In this document: in pieces, positions 34,505-43,778 of the stretch
Layout: every line of letters starts with the position of its first letter
Numbering within the stretch: the first letter of the stretch is position 1
NCBI RefSeq assembly: GCF_900111015.1
Contig: NZ_FOFS01000007.1
Span: forward strand, 1 to 64,000
Direction: 5' to 3'
Source: Solimonas aquatica
GTDB lineage: Bacteria; Pseudomonadota; Gammaproteobacteria; Nevskiales; Nevskiaceae
DNA: 64,000 nt
Program-made: the position numbers and the translations under genes
Notes under the pieces: model-generated
What the model was told of the DNA's origin: nothing
The model's input: the letters and a program-made list of their open reading frames with translations, nothing else
Database searches by the model: none

Positions 34505-35659
34505 TCAGCCTTCGCTTTCCACCGCGTAGCGCGACAGGTAACGCTCGAAACGTCCACGCAGGCCGTCCGGCGTCAGGCCATATTGCGCGAGCTTGTATTC
34601 GTGACGGCCGAACTTGTCCTGCGGATTGTCGTCGAGCCAGGCCTTCATGCTGGCCTCGGCCTGCGGCGTGAAGGCATCGCCCAGCGCCTGGTAGAGCTGG
34701 CGCATGGTCTCCAGCGGTCTGCGCATCAGATCTGCGTAGTGCACGTCGATGACGCGGTCCTCGCCCAGCCGCTCGCGTGCATCCATGATGCGTTCGGCGT
34801 GCAGCACGGCCTGGTACGAGCAGTTCTCGCCCAGCCACTGCGTATCGACGCGACCCATGAAGGCCTGATGCGAAAGCGAGATGAGGCTGCAGAAAGAGCC
34901 GGTGGCAGTGAGCGGATCACGATGCGTCCAGACCAGGCGCGCGTCCGGATACACCTTGAGCAGGGTTTCCAGCCACAGCGCATGCGAAGGCTGCTTCAGG
35001 TTCCACACGCCCGGCGCCTCGGCCTGCAGCAGCTGCAGGAAGCGCTTGTGGTACTGGTAGGTGGAAGTGAGATCGGCCTGGAACAGCCAGTCGCGATACT
35101 CGCGCAGCTTGCCGCGCGACTCCCAGATCAGAGCCTTGAAGTCGCTGTTGATGAAGAACATGCACTCGTTGGGATAGATCGCCGAGTTGCGGTAGTACTT
35201 GCCCATCTCCGGCCGCGCCGCGAGCATCTTGCGTTCCATCTCCAGACGCGCCAGCGCGCGCGGATCGCTGTACAGCTTGGCGCTGGTGGGCGGCGGTACC
35301 GGATCGTCGATCTCCCAGCTCAGCGGCGAGCGGCGCGCCGGATCGGCGGCCAGCAGATTGGACAGCAGCGTGGTGCCGGTGCGTGGCACACCGAACACGA
35401 ACACCGGACGCGGCACCGGCCGCTGCAGCAGCTGCGGATGCTGGTCGAGATAGGCAGTGCTCTTCAGGCGGCTGGCCAGCGCCGCGACGATGCCGGACTT
35501 GATGCGCTCGGTGGCCGGCTCGGGACGTTCGTTGCGGTTGAGGTCGCGGATCAGCACCTCGAGACCTTCGCGGAAGCTGTCGCTGTCGAAGCGTGACAAA
35601 CCGGTGTCGCGCTGCGCCTGTTCGATGAGTTGCGCGGCAATCAGGGGCTGGCTGCTCAT
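34505..35659 (-). CDS. Sulfotransferase-like protein
   Basis: A 384-residue P-loop sulfotransferase (Sulfotransfer_3 type) that would transfer sulfate from PAPS to a hydroxyl. The 5-prime phosphosulfate loop is VFVFGVPRTGTTLLSN near residue 95 and the 3-prime phosphate region is RLVWTHRDPLTATGSFCSL near 225. It has a C-terminal YGLTPDGLRGRFERYL helix. The ATG at 35659 is preferred; an upstream start adds 12 residues. Members of this family also occur with little known about acceptors. An alkylsulfatase-like protein is encoded 3 kb away. Confidence 0.87.
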   Translation of the reverse strand: MSSQPLIAAQLIEQAQRDTGLSRFDSDSFREGLEVLIRDLNRNERPEPATERIKSGIVAALASRLKSTAYLDQHPQLLQRPVPRPVFVFGVPRTGTTLLSNLLAADPARRSPLSWEIDDPVPPPTSAKLYSDPRALARLEMERKMLAARPEMGKYYRNSAIYPNECMFFINSDFKALIWESRGKLREYRDWLFQADLTSTYQYHKRFLQLLQAEAPGVWNLKQPSHALWLETLLKVYPDARLVWTHRDPLTATGSFCSLISLSHQAFMGRVDTQWLGENCSYQAVLHAERIMDARERLGEDRVIDVHYADLMRRPLETMRQLYQALGDAFTPQAEASMKAWLDDNPQDKFGRHEYKLAQYGLTPDGLRGRFERYLSRYAVESEG

Positions 35660-35779
35660 GGCCTTGGATCTTGGTCTGGTCAATGCGGCGCTCATCTTCG
35701 ACCGCCGTTCGCAGCCTTGGCAACGCGAATTGACGACGAGCGCCGGCCAGAGTGTTGCGGGCCGGCCCTGCGACGCTGC

Positions 35780-36652
35780 CTATTGCAGCGTCACGCGCAG
35801 ACTCCGCTCGCGATACTGGCGCGGCGTCTGGCCGGTGGCGCGACGAAACGCATAGCAGAAGGCCGAAGGCGAGGCGAAGCCGAGTGTATAGGCGATGGCC
35901 TTGATGCTCTGCCGGCCGCTGAGCATCTGCTTGGCCTGCGCCACGCGGCTGACGGCCACGTGTTCGCCAATCGAGCAGCCCTGGCTGACGCGAAAGCCAC
36001 GCGTGAGCTGGCGCACCGAGAGACCGCACAGCGCGGCCAGCTCGCCCAGGCTGGGCGCCTCGCGCGGTTCACGCAGGCGCTCCTCGATCAGGCGCAGGCG
36101 CCAGGCCGCCAGGCCGCCGCTGTCGCGATTCTCGTGGACATTGCGGCAGTAACGGCTCAGCTCGATGGCCAGTTGTGCGGTGATCAGCTCCACCATGGTG
36201 GTGCCGGCGAATCCGGGATGGCGCAGCTCCTCGGCCAGACGCAGCAGCAGCGCGCGCACATTGCTGTCGGCGATGTCGAGGCTGGCATCCAGACGCTGGC
36301 CGCGCCATTGCAGATCGCCATCGAACCACTGGCGAATCGGTTCGGGCCGCAGATGGCAGAGCAGCGAGGCCTGCGAGATGCCGCCGTCGCTGCGCGCCTG
36401 CAGCACTTCGCCGGCCGGCAGCATGAACACCTTGCCGAGCCGCTGAAAACGGTTCGGGCTCCAGTGATCGCGATAGCGTGCGCGGGCATTGTCCGGACGT
36501 GGCGTGAGGCACATGTCCAGCCAGTAGGTTTCGTCCGCACGCAGCTCGTTGTCCGCCGGCCCCACCATGTGGAACCGGACCAGTTCGACATCGGCGATGG
36601 GCACGCGCACTGCGGCGTCCACCGTCATGCTTTGTGTCGAGGGCTGATTCAT
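35780..36652 (-). CDS. AraC-family regulator
   Basis: A 290-residue regulator with an N-terminal ligand domain (about 1-180) and a C-terminal double helix-turn-helix: SLGELAALCGLSVRQLTRGF near 205 and IKAIAYTLGFASPSAFCYAF near 255, ending in RRATGQTPRQYR. GAGGAG precedes the ATG at 36652. It is divergent from the SDR-alcohol dehydrogenase-MBL operon at 36969, which is the likely target. The 316-base gap between them holds no palindrome I could identify. Confidence 0.9.
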   Translation of the reverse strand: MNQPSTQSMTVDAAVRVPIADVELVRFHMVGPADNELRADETYWLDMCLTPRPDNARARYRDHWSPNRFQRLGKVFMLPAGEVLQARSDGGISQASLLCHLRPEPIRQWFDGDLQWRGQRLDASLDIADSNVRALLLRLAEELRHPGFAGTTMVELITAQLAIELSRYCRNVHENRDSGGLAAWRLRLIEERLREPREAPSLGELAALCGLSVRQLTRGFRVSQGCSIGEHVAVSRVAQAKQMLSGRQSIKAIAYTLGFASPSAFCYAFRRATGQTPRQYRERSLRVTLQ

Positions 36653-36968
36653 CCTGCCCTTCTCCTCTCCTGCGGCGATGCGCCAATCTAAGCATCGGCT
36701 GGCGGGCCGCATACAGTGGGTATGTCCCGAAATCGTCAGTCTGGGCCGACATTCGACACTCTACAGCAGCGTCCCGGCAATCCGCGTCGGCACTGCGTCC
36801 AGAGGCAAGCCGGCTGTCGCTAGCGGCATCAGATCGACGGAGCATGTCCGCGTCCCGGCATTGCGGCCTGCCTTCGACATCCTTGGTGGTTGAGACGCAT
36901 GGCGGCGCTGGCCGACACTGCCGCATCGGTTCGCCGGGACGCGTCCGGCGGCAGGCAAGGAGCGCTTC

Positions 36969-37754
36969 ATGACACGAGGTTTGTTCGATCTGCACGGCAA
37001 GGTCACGGTGATCACCGGTGGCAACAGCGGGCTGGGGCTCGGTTTTGCGCGTGGCATCGCCAGGCAGGGCGGCGATCTGGAAATCTGGGCCCGCAATGCC
37101 GAGAGGAACGCTGCCGCGAAGAAAGAGCTGGAGGCTTACGGCGTGCGCGTGATCACGCGACAGGTGGATGTGGCGTCCGAGCCGCAGATCATCGCCGCCT
37201 ATGCCGCGCTGCTGCAGGAATCCGGTCGTGTGGACTGCGTGATTGCCAATGCCGGTCTGCCGCCGCCGCGCACGCGCTCGATGCTGGAGCTGTCCACGCG
37301 GGAATATCTGGACTTCATCGACGTCAGCCTGCATGGCGCCTTCTACACCTTGCGCGAAGGCGCGCGGCTGATGGTGCAGCGTGCCGAAGCCGGCGAGCGC
37401 GGCGGTTCGCTGGTGTTCTGCGGCAGCCTGTCGATGTTCAAGGGCCTGCCGGGCAAGCCCTCGTATGCCGGCTCCAAGGGTGCGATGGGCGCCATCGTGC
37501 GCTCGATGGCCGCCGAGTTCGGCAAGTACGGCATCCGCGCCAACACCGTGGCGCCGGGCTACATCAAGACCGGCATGACCGGCGCGGGTGAGCTCAGCGA
37601 TCTGGACAGGTTCATGATGGCCAAGAACGCCATTCCACGCCCCGGCTACATGGCCGACTTCGAAGGCATCGCCGCCTATCTGGCCAGCGATGCGTCCGCC
37701 TTCCATAGCGGCGACACCCTCACCATCGATGGCGGCAGCATGGTGATGATGTAG
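36969..37754 (+). CDS. SDR-family oxidoreductase
   Basis: A 261-residue SDR: TGGNSGLGLGFA (about 16-27), NAGLPPP near 93, Ser in LVFCGSLSMFKG and Tyr/Lys in SYAGSKGAMGAIV. C-terminal HSGDTLTIDGGSMVMM is standard. AAGGAG precedes the ATG. First gene of a three-gene operon with a zinc-type alcohol dehydrogenase and a metallo-hydrolase; opposite the AraC gene. Probably interconverts alcohol and ketone of the operon substrate. Confidence 0.9.
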   Translation: MTRGLFDLHGKVTVITGGNSGLGLGFARGIARQGGDLEIWARNAERNAAAKKELEAYGVRVITRQVDVASEPQIIAAYAALLQESGRVDCVIANAGLPPPRTRSMLELSTREYLDFIDVSLHGAFYTLREGARLMVQRAEAGERGGSLVFCGSLSMFKGLPGKPSYAGSKGAMGAIVRSMAAEFGKYGIRANTVAPGYIKTGMTGAGELSDLDRFMMAKNAIPRPGYMADFEGIAAYLASDASAFHSGDTLTIDGGSMVMM

Positions 37755-37781
37755 GCCGCGCGCAGCGCAAGGAGCGGAACG

Positions 37782-38804
37782 ATGGGACATGTACTGAACA
37801 TTCACGGCGTCAACGATGTGCGTCTGGACCCGTACGAGGCCCCCAAGCCCGGTGCCCGCGACGTGCTGGTGAAGGTGCGCGCCTGCGGCATCTGCGGCAG
37901 TGATCTGAGTTACATCAAGCTCGGCGGCATCCATCGCAAGCCCGATGGCGTGACGCCCATCGGCCACGAGGCCGCCGGTGAAATCGTGCAGCTGGGCGAG
38001 CAGGTGCAGGGTGTGAGCCTGGGCCAGCATGTGGTGATCAATCCGATGATGACGCCCAGCTACATCGGCAGCGGCGGCCCGGAAGGCGCGTTCACCGAAA
38101 ACCTGCTGGTGCGGGACGCGCGCGTCGGCGACAGCCTGCTGCCGATTCCCGCCGATCTGCCGTTTGAGATCGGCGCGCTCACCGAGCCGCTGGCGGTGGC
38201 CCTGCACGGCGTCAATCGCGCGCAGGTGAAGGCCGGCGACAAGGTGGTGGTGTTCGGCTGCGGCCCCATCGGTCTGGGGATGGTGCTGTGGCTGGTGGAT
38301 CGCGGCATCCGCGATGTGGTGGCGCTGGATCTCGCGCCCGAGCGTCTGGCGCGCGCCAAGGCCCTGGGCGCACGCGAGGCCCTGGACCCGACGAAGATCG
38401 ATCTGCCCGCCAGGCTGCGCGAGCTGCACGGCAGCGCGCGCGTGTTCAGCCGCGAGGCGGTGGGCACCGATGCCTTCATCGATGCCGCCGGTGCGCCCAG
38501 CATCCTCTCCGACGTGGTGCGCATGGCCAAGTACCAGTCGCGCATGGTGGTGACCGCCGCTTACATGAAGCCGGTGCAGCTCGATCTGGGTGCGATGCTC
38601 ACCACGGAGATGAGCATCACCACGGCCGTGGGCTATCCCACGGAAATGCCGGAGGTGATCGCCGCACTGCCGCGTCTGCGTGACCAGCTGGCGACGCTGA
38701 TCAGTCATCGCTACGCCTTCGGCGATGTCATCGAAGCCTTGGGCGTGGCGGCCACGCCGGCTTCGGCCAAGGTGATGATCCACTTCGACGGCGCCGGCTC
38801 GTGA
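37782..38804 (+). CDS. Zinc-type alcohol dehydrogenase
   Basis: A 340-residue MDR-superfamily dehydrogenase. Catalytic zinc ligands are Cys in ACGICGSDL and His-Glu in PIGHEAAGEIV; the NAD loop is FGCGPIGLGMVLW near 165. The four-cysteine structural zinc lobe usual in alcohol dehydrogenases is missing: that region reads INPMMTPSYIGSGGPEGAF. Some short MDR enzymes are built this way. It starts 27 bases after the SDR gene and overlaps the MBL gene by four bases. Confidence 0.9.
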   Translation: MGHVLNIHGVNDVRLDPYEAPKPGARDVLVKVRACGICGSDLSYIKLGGIHRKPDGVTPIGHEAAGEIVQLGEQVQGVSLGQHVVINPMMTPSYIGSGGPEGAFTENLLVRDARVGDSLLPIPADLPFEIGALTEPLAVALHGVNRAQVKAGDKVVVFGCGPIGLGMVLWLVDRGIRDVVALDLAPERLARAKALGAREALDPTKIDLPARLRELHGSARVFSREAVGTDAFIDAAGAPSILSDVVRMAKYQSRMVVTAAYMKPVQLDLGAMLTTEMSITTAVGYPTEMPEVIAALPRLRDQLATLISHRYAFGDVIEALGVAATPASAKVMIHFDGAGS

Positions 38805-40054
38805 GCAAAAAGCCGGAAGCCGGCCAGCCGCTGCTCGCCTCGCTGGTGCAGGCCGGCAACAGCCAGACCCGGGCCGAGGCGATCAACGACTTCATCTACA
38901 TGGTGAAGGACATCTCCAATGCCTATCTGCTGCAGACCGGCGATGGCGATCTGCTGGTCAACACCGGCTTCATGGACAACGCCGAGCGCAACAAGGCGCT
39001 GCTGGCAGCGCATCGCAGCGGGCCGCTGCGGCGCATCGTGCTCACGCAGGCGCATGCCGATCACTATGGTGGCGTGCCGGCCTTGCGCGAGCCAGACACA
39101 CAGCTGCTGGCCGAGCGGCGCTTCGTCGAGACCTGGAACCACTTCGATCAGCTGGGGCCCTATCTGGGCCGGCGTTCGCGCAAGCTCTGGGCGGGCACCA
39201 TCCAGCGCAGCGGCAATCCGCCGCCGCCACCGCGCGTGATACCGGATGTGACGGTCGACGGCCGTCTCGAATTCACGCAAGGGCAAAGGCGCTTCACGCT
39301 GATCTCCACGCCCGGCGGTGAATCGCTGTGCTCGCTGGTGGTCTGGCTGCCGGATGAGCGCATCGTGTTCACCGGCAACCTGTTCGGCCCGGTGTTTCTG
39401 GCCATGCCCAATCTGGTCACCCTGCGCGGCGACAAGCCGCGCCTGGTGGAAAACTATCTGCGCTCGCTGGACACGGTGCGGGCGCTGGGCGCCGAACTGC
39501 TGATCACCGGACACGGCGAGCCCATCCGCGGCGCCGACACCATCCGCGCTGCGCTCGACAAGATGCACGCCGCCGTGAGCCATGTGCGCGATGCGGTGAT
39601 CGCCGCGATGAATGCCGGCCATGATGTGCACCGTCTCATGCGCGAGCTGCAACTGCCGCCGGAACTGCAGATCGGCGAATTCCACGGCAAGGTCTCCTGG
39701 GCGGCGCGCAGCATCTGGGAAGAACTCTCCGGCTGGTTTCATTACGACAGCACCACCTCGCTCTACGGCGAGCCGCGCAGCAGCGTGCATGCCGATCTGC
39801 TGGAGCTGGCCGGCGCCGAGGCGCTGGTGCAGCGCGCGCGGCAGAAGCTCGATGCGCGCCAGCCACTGCAGGCCCTGCATCTCACCGACATCGTGCTGGG
39901 CGTGCAGCCGGCGCAAGCGGCCGCGCTGAGCGTAAAGCGCGATGCACTGCAGGCGCTGCTCGAAGCCGGCGGCGGCACCAATCTCAGCGAGACCATGTGG
40001 CTCAAGTCGGAGATCGCCGCCAGCGAAGCGGCATTGGCAGCAGCCCGCAGCTAG
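38801..40054 (+). CDS. MBL-fold protein with alkylsulfatase-like C-terminus
   Basis: A 417-residue metallo-beta-lactamase-fold protein with an alkylsulfatase-like helical dimerisation region (about 240-417). The metal motif is altered: the usual HxHxDH reads QAHADHYGG, and the bridging aspartate block reads VFTGNLFGP (Asn for Asp). GHGEP supplies a later histidine. So it may bind one metal or none. GTG start at 38801 overlaps the alcohol dehydrogenase stop. A sulfate-ester hydrolase or lactonase-like role is possible, but the altered ligands make activity uncertain. Confidence 0.8.
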   Translation: MSKKPEAGQPLLASLVQAGNSQTRAEAINDFIYMVKDISNAYLLQTGDGDLLVNTGFMDNAERNKALLAAHRSGPLRRIVLTQAHADHYGGVPALREPDTQLLAERRFVETWNHFDQLGPYLGRRSRKLWAGTIQRSGNPPPPPRVIPDVTVDGRLEFTQGQRRFTLISTPGGESLCSLVVWLPDERIVFTGNLFGPVFLAMPNLVTLRGDKPRLVENYLRSLDTVRALGAELLITGHGEPIRGADTIRAALDKMHAAVSHVRDAVIAAMNAGHDVHRLMRELQLPPELQIGEFHGKVSWAARSIWEELSGWFHYDSTTSLYGEPRSSVHADLLELAGAEALVQRARQKLDARQPLQALHLTDIVLGVQPAQAAALSVKRDALQALLEAGGGTNLSETMWLKSEIAASEAALAAARS

Positions 40055-40087
40055 CGGGGTGAGGCCAAAGCGCGGCCACGACCTTTG

Positions 40088-40119
40088 GCCGCTCGCTTCG
40101 AAACGACGCGGCTTTTTTT
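40088..40119 (+). terminator. Probable intrinsic terminator
   Basis: Arms GCCGC (40088-40092) and GCGGC (40108-40112) followed by seven T. A second dyad, GGCCAAAG/CTTTGGCC (40063-40090), overlaps it. Just after the three-gene operon. Confidence 0.65.
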
Positions 40120-40287
40120 GCGCCCCCCGTCCGTGGCTGCGGAGCAGGCAAATGCCGCTACCGTCGCAGTCAATCGGCGCGGGTATGCGGGCATGCACAA
40201 TCCAAGCGCTCATCAGTACAGGAGTCGGGCGGCCGCGCCAGCGCAGGCCGCTCGCCCTGATTAAAACGTCTTCTAAGGAGAGAGCGC

Positions 40288-42717
40288 ATGAAAAAGAGAG
40301 TGCTCGCCGCGGCGATGACCTCGGTGGCGGGTTTTGGCCTGGGCGTATCGTCCGCGGCCCTGGCGCAGATCGAGCCGCAGGCGCCGGCCGCCGAGCCGGC
40401 AGCGGCCACGGACAGCGCCGCAGCCGATGAAATTCCCACGGTCGTGGTGACCGCCAACCGCCGCGCGGAAAATCTGGAAAAAGTCTCCGCCTCGATCACG
40501 GCGCTGGATGCCACGCGTCTGGCCGAGCAGGGCATCGTCTCGCAGTCGGATCTGCAGGCGGCGGTGCCGGGACTGACCGTGCGTCAGACGCAGGGCTCCA
40601 ACTCGCTGACGCTGTCGATCCGTGGTCAGACCATCGATGCCTTCACCGGCTCCAAGACCGCCGTGGTGCCGTACTTCAACGAAGTGCAGCTCAACACCGG
40701 CGGCGCCTCCACGTTCTACGATCTCGAATCGGTGCAGGTGCTGAAAGGTCCGCAGGGCACGCTGTTCGGCCGCAACGCCACCGGCGGCGCCGTGCTCTAT
40801 ACCGCCGCCAAGCCCAAGGATGAAGTGGGCGGCTATCTCAAGATGCGCGGCGGCAGCTACAACCTGACGGAAGCGCAGGGCGCTGTGAACCTGCCGCTGT
40901 CCGGCAACACGCTCTTGATGCGTATCGCCGGCGATGTGATTCATCAGGACGGCTTCCAGGAAAACATTCACGACGGCCGCGATCTGGGCGAAGTGGCACG
41001 CCAGAGCGGCCGCATCAGCCTGCTGTGGCGTCCCAGCGAGGCGCTGGAAAACTCCACGCTGATCTCCGCCGATCACGTCGGCGGCAACAGCACGGCGACG
41101 CGGCTGAAGACGGTGAATCGTGTCAATCACACCACGTTCGCCTGCGTGAATCCGAATGTGGTGAACTGTGCCTCGGACCTGCTGTTCAGCCCCAGCGTCG
41201 ATACGGTTTACGCCTATCCCACCATGTGGGCGCAGTACACCGCCGCACATCCGGAGCTCAATGCCAACGGCATCGCAGACTACCTGGACAACGATTCGCC
41301 CAGGATCGGTTTCTGGAAGGCCAACGAAGCGGCGCCGGTCACGCACAACGAGCAGGACTACTTCTTCGCCAACACCACCAGCTATCAGCTGGGCGAGGAC
41401 CTGCTGCTCAAGAACATCGTCGGCGCCTCGCTGGCCAACACGCATGATCTGGGCAGTTCGGTCGGCGCGCCGTATCCGGTGTTCTACTCGGCCAACCTGG
41501 ACGATCAGGAGTTCGGCAATCACGTCCGCAATCTGAGCTACTCCGAAGAACTGCAGCTGCAGGGCAAGGCGCTGAACAAGGCCCTGACCTACATCCTCGG
41601 CGCCTACTACCAGAAGGAAGACTCCAAGACCCTGTTCCCGCAGGTGTACTTCGACTTCTCGCCGGTGGTGCCGGGCACCAGCGTGGACAACCATTTCCAG
41701 ATCAAGGATGAGACGCCGGCGGCGTTCGCGCAGGGCACTTACGATTTCAGTGCCATCGGCTTGAAGGGACTGAGCTTCACCGCCGGCTTCCGCTACACCT
41801 GGGAGTCGGTGGACATCTCGCAGCTGTCCAGGAGCGTGTACGCCGGTGCGCCCGATCAGAGCACGCGCTACAGCAACCCGAGCTGGAACCTGGGGCTGTC
41901 GTATCAAGTCATGGATGATCTGCTGCTGTACGTGCAGGGCCGTCGCAGCTGGCGCGCGGGTGGTTTCAACGGCACGGCGCCGCCGTCCCTGGACACCGGC
42001 AGCGGCATTCTCGAAGACGTGAACATCTTCAAGCCCGAGTTCGTGCACGATGTCGAAGTCGGCGCCAAGTTTGCGGGCAGCCTGTTCGGTCGTCCGCTGC
42101 GCGCCAACCTCGCGCTCTACAACCAGTGGATCAAGAACGTGCAGCGTGCCGAGTTCCCCGATCCGCCGGGGCCGGTCACGTCCATCGCCTACACGGTCAA
42201 TGTTCCCGAGGCGCAGGTTACCGGCGCCGAGCTGGATTTCGCCTTCAAGCCCGTGAACTGGATCGAAACCGGTTTTGCCGGTGCGCTCACGCGCGCGCGT
42301 TTCACGAAAGGCAAGGACACCGCCGACGTGTTCGGTGTGACCTACACCTTCGGCCCCTACGCCGACGTGCCGCGCGCCTCCGGCTCGCTGTATGGCACGG
42401 TGTTCCTGCCGACGCCGTCCGACTGGGGCCCGATGAATGTGCGCGCCGATCTCTACGCGCAGACCGGCATGTACTTCTCCAACAACAACAACACCATCAC
42501 GCCGGACACCCGCATTCCCGGCTATGGCCTGGTGAACCTGCGTTATGACTGGAGCGAGATCCGCGGCTCGAAGTATTCCTTCGCCGCCTATGTGCGCAAC
42601 CTCGCCGACAAGGAGTACTACACCGGCGGCTTCGCGCTGACGGCCTCGCTGGGCGTGAACTCGGTGGCGGTGGGCACGCCGCGCATGTTCGGTGCCGAGA
42701 TCCGCTACGAGTTCTGA
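40288..42717 (+). CDS. TonB-dependent outer-membrane receptor
   Basis: An 809-residue outer-membrane receptor. The signal peptide ends at SSAALA; a TonB-box-like EIPTVVVTANRR follows near 50. The plug domain (about 60-170) contains VQVLKGPQGTLFGRNATGGA, then a large beta-barrel ends in the C-terminal aromatic FGAEIRYEF. AAGGAGAG precedes the ATG. The overall look is of the large sphingomonad/proteobacterial receptor group often placed with catabolic genes, so uptake of a hydrophobic organic substrate is more likely than siderophore uptake. No inner-membrane partner is beside it. Confidence 0.93.
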   Translation: MKKRVLAAAMTSVAGFGLGVSSAALAQIEPQAPAAEPAAATDSAAADEIPTVVVTANRRAENLEKVSASITALDATRLAEQGIVSQSDLQAAVPGLTVRQTQGSNSLTLSIRGQTIDAFTGSKTAVVPYFNEVQLNTGGASTFYDLESVQVLKGPQGTLFGRNATGGAVLYTAAKPKDEVGGYLKMRGGSYNLTEAQGAVNLPLSGNTLLMRIAGDVIHQDGFQENIHDGRDLGEVARQSGRISLLWRPSEALENSTLISADHVGGNSTATRLKTVNRVNHTTFACVNPNVVNCASDLLFSPSVDTVYAYPTMWAQYTAAHPELNANGIADYLDNDSPRIGFWKANEAAPVTHNEQDYFFANTTSYQLGEDLLLKNIVGASLANTHDLGSSVGAPYPVFYSANLDDQEFGNHVRNLSYSEELQLQGKALNKALTYILGAYYQKEDSKTLFPQVYFDFSPVVPGTSVDNHFQIKDETPAAFAQGTYDFSAIGLKGLSFTAGFRYTWESVDISQLSRSVYAGAPDQSTRYSNPSWNLGLSYQVMDDLLLYVQGRRSWRAGGFNGTAPPSLDTGSGILEDVNIFKPEFVHDVEVGAKFAGSLFGRPLRANLALYNQWIKNVQRAEFPDPPGPVTSIAYTVNVPEAQVTGAELDFAFKPVNWIETGFAGALTRARFTKGKDTADVFGVTYTFGPYADVPRASGSLYGTVFLPTPSDWGPMNVRADLYAQTGMYFSNNNNTITPDTRIPGYGLVNLRYDWSEIRGSKYSFAAYVRNLADKEYYTGGFALTASLGVNSVAVGTPRMFGAEIRYEF

Positions 42718-42752
42718 GCGCTGAGGAAACTCAGCACGGTGCAAGGAGCGTC

Positions 42753-42782
42753 CTGTCATTCCCGCGCAAGCGGGAATGACAG
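42753..42782. repeat. Palindromic repeat after the receptor gene
   Basis: Perfect arms CTGTCATTCCCGC (42753-42765) and GCGGGAATGACAG (42770-42782) around GCAA. Such ATTCCCGC/GCGGGAAT dyads are widely dispersed in proteobacterial genomes. It may also stabilise or end the receptor transcript; no T-run follows. Confidence 0.8.
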
Positions 42783-42820
42783 ACTGTGCAGCGCCTCGCC
42801 AGCGCCTCGCGTACTGAACC

Positions 42821-42866
42821 GGCCCGTGAACGCATTCTGAGAAGAATGTCGTTCACGGGCCTTTTT
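42821..42866 (+). terminator. Strong intrinsic terminator
   Basis: Arms GGCCCGTGAACG (42821-42832) and CGTTCACGGGCC (42850-42861) with an inner ATTCT/AGAAT pair, followed by TTTTT. Ends the receptor transcript before the SDR gene. Confidence 0.88.
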
Positions 42867-42936
42867 GCTTTTGCGTGGTGGCGCATCGGTTCTATGCTGT
42901 CGCGTGGTGCCATCAGGCCCATCACCAGGAGCGGCA

Positions 42937-43740
42937 ATGATCGGCAATGACCCTTTGGATCTCGGCGGACAGATCGCCTTCGTCACTGGCGCGGGCCAGG
43001 GTGCGGGACGGGCCATCGCGCTGGCGCTGGCGCGGCACAACGCCGGCGGTGTCGCGGTCAACGATTTTGTCGCGGAACGTGCGGAGGCCGTGGTTGCGGA
43101 AATCCGTGCGCTGGGCGTGCCGGCGCTGGCGGTGGCGGCGGATGTGGGTGATCTGAACGCCGTGCGCGCCGCGTTCACGCAGGCCAGTGAAAACCTGGGG
43201 CCGGTGACGCTGCTGGTGAACAATGCCGGCAACGCCGGGCCCGGTGTCACCATGCGGCCCACGCCGCTGTTCTGGGAGACCGCGCCGGAGGATTGGGGAC
43301 GCTATTTCCACACCAATCTGTTCGGCGTGATGAACTGCTGCCACACCGCGCTGCCGGGCATGGTGGCGCAGAACCGTGGCCGCATCGTCACCGTGGTCTC
43401 CGATGCCGGACGGGTGGGCGAGGCGCGGCTCGCGGCTTATGCCGCCGCCAAGGCCGCCGCCGCCGGTTTCGTGCGCTCGCTGGCGCGCGAGACCGGCCGC
43501 CACAACATCACCTGCAATGCCATCTCGCTGTCGACGCTGGAGCCGGCGATGGCGGAGCCGGCGCGCACACAGTTCCTGGCCAGCGAACAGGCCAAGGCGC
43601 ATGTCGCGCGCTATGCGATCCGGCGTTTTGGCCAGCCCGAGGACGTGGCGGGCATGAGCTTGTTCCTGTGCTCTGAAGCCGCGTCCTGGATCACCGGCCA
43701 GACCTATCCGGTCAACGGCGGCTACAGCTTTGCGGTCTGA
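42937..43740 (+). CDS. SDR-family oxidoreductase
   Basis: A 267-residue SDR: TGAGQGAGRAIA (about 16-27), NDFVAERAEAVV after beta-2, NNAGNAGPG near 95. The Ser/Tyr/Lys triad is in VTVVSDAGRVG and LAAYAAAKAAAAGF. C-terminal WITGQTYPVNGGYSF. AGGAG precedes the ATG at 42937; an upstream in-frame start runs into the terminator. Convergent with the cytochrome gene, whose stop is 39 bases away. Substrate unknown. Confidence 0.9.
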   Translation: MIGNDPLDLGGQIAFVTGAGQGAGRAIALALARHNAGGVAVNDFVAERAEAVVAEIRALGVPALAVAADVGDLNAVRAAFTQASENLGPVTLLVNNAGNAGPGVTMRPTPLFWETAPEDWGRYFHTNLFGVMNCCHTALPGMVAQNRGRIVTVVSDAGRVGEARLAAYAAAKAAAAGFVRSLARETGRHNITCNAISLSTLEPAMAEPARTQFLASEQAKAHVARYAIRRFGQPEDVAGMSLFLCSEAASWITGQTYPVNGGYSFAV

Positions 43741-43778
43741 GCGCAACGGCGGCGCGTGGCCGCCGGTGCCGGGTCTGC

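Noticed and set aside
40273-42759. Long antisense frame over the TonB receptor
   Set aside because: Shadow of the receptor gene with no signal, fold or motif.
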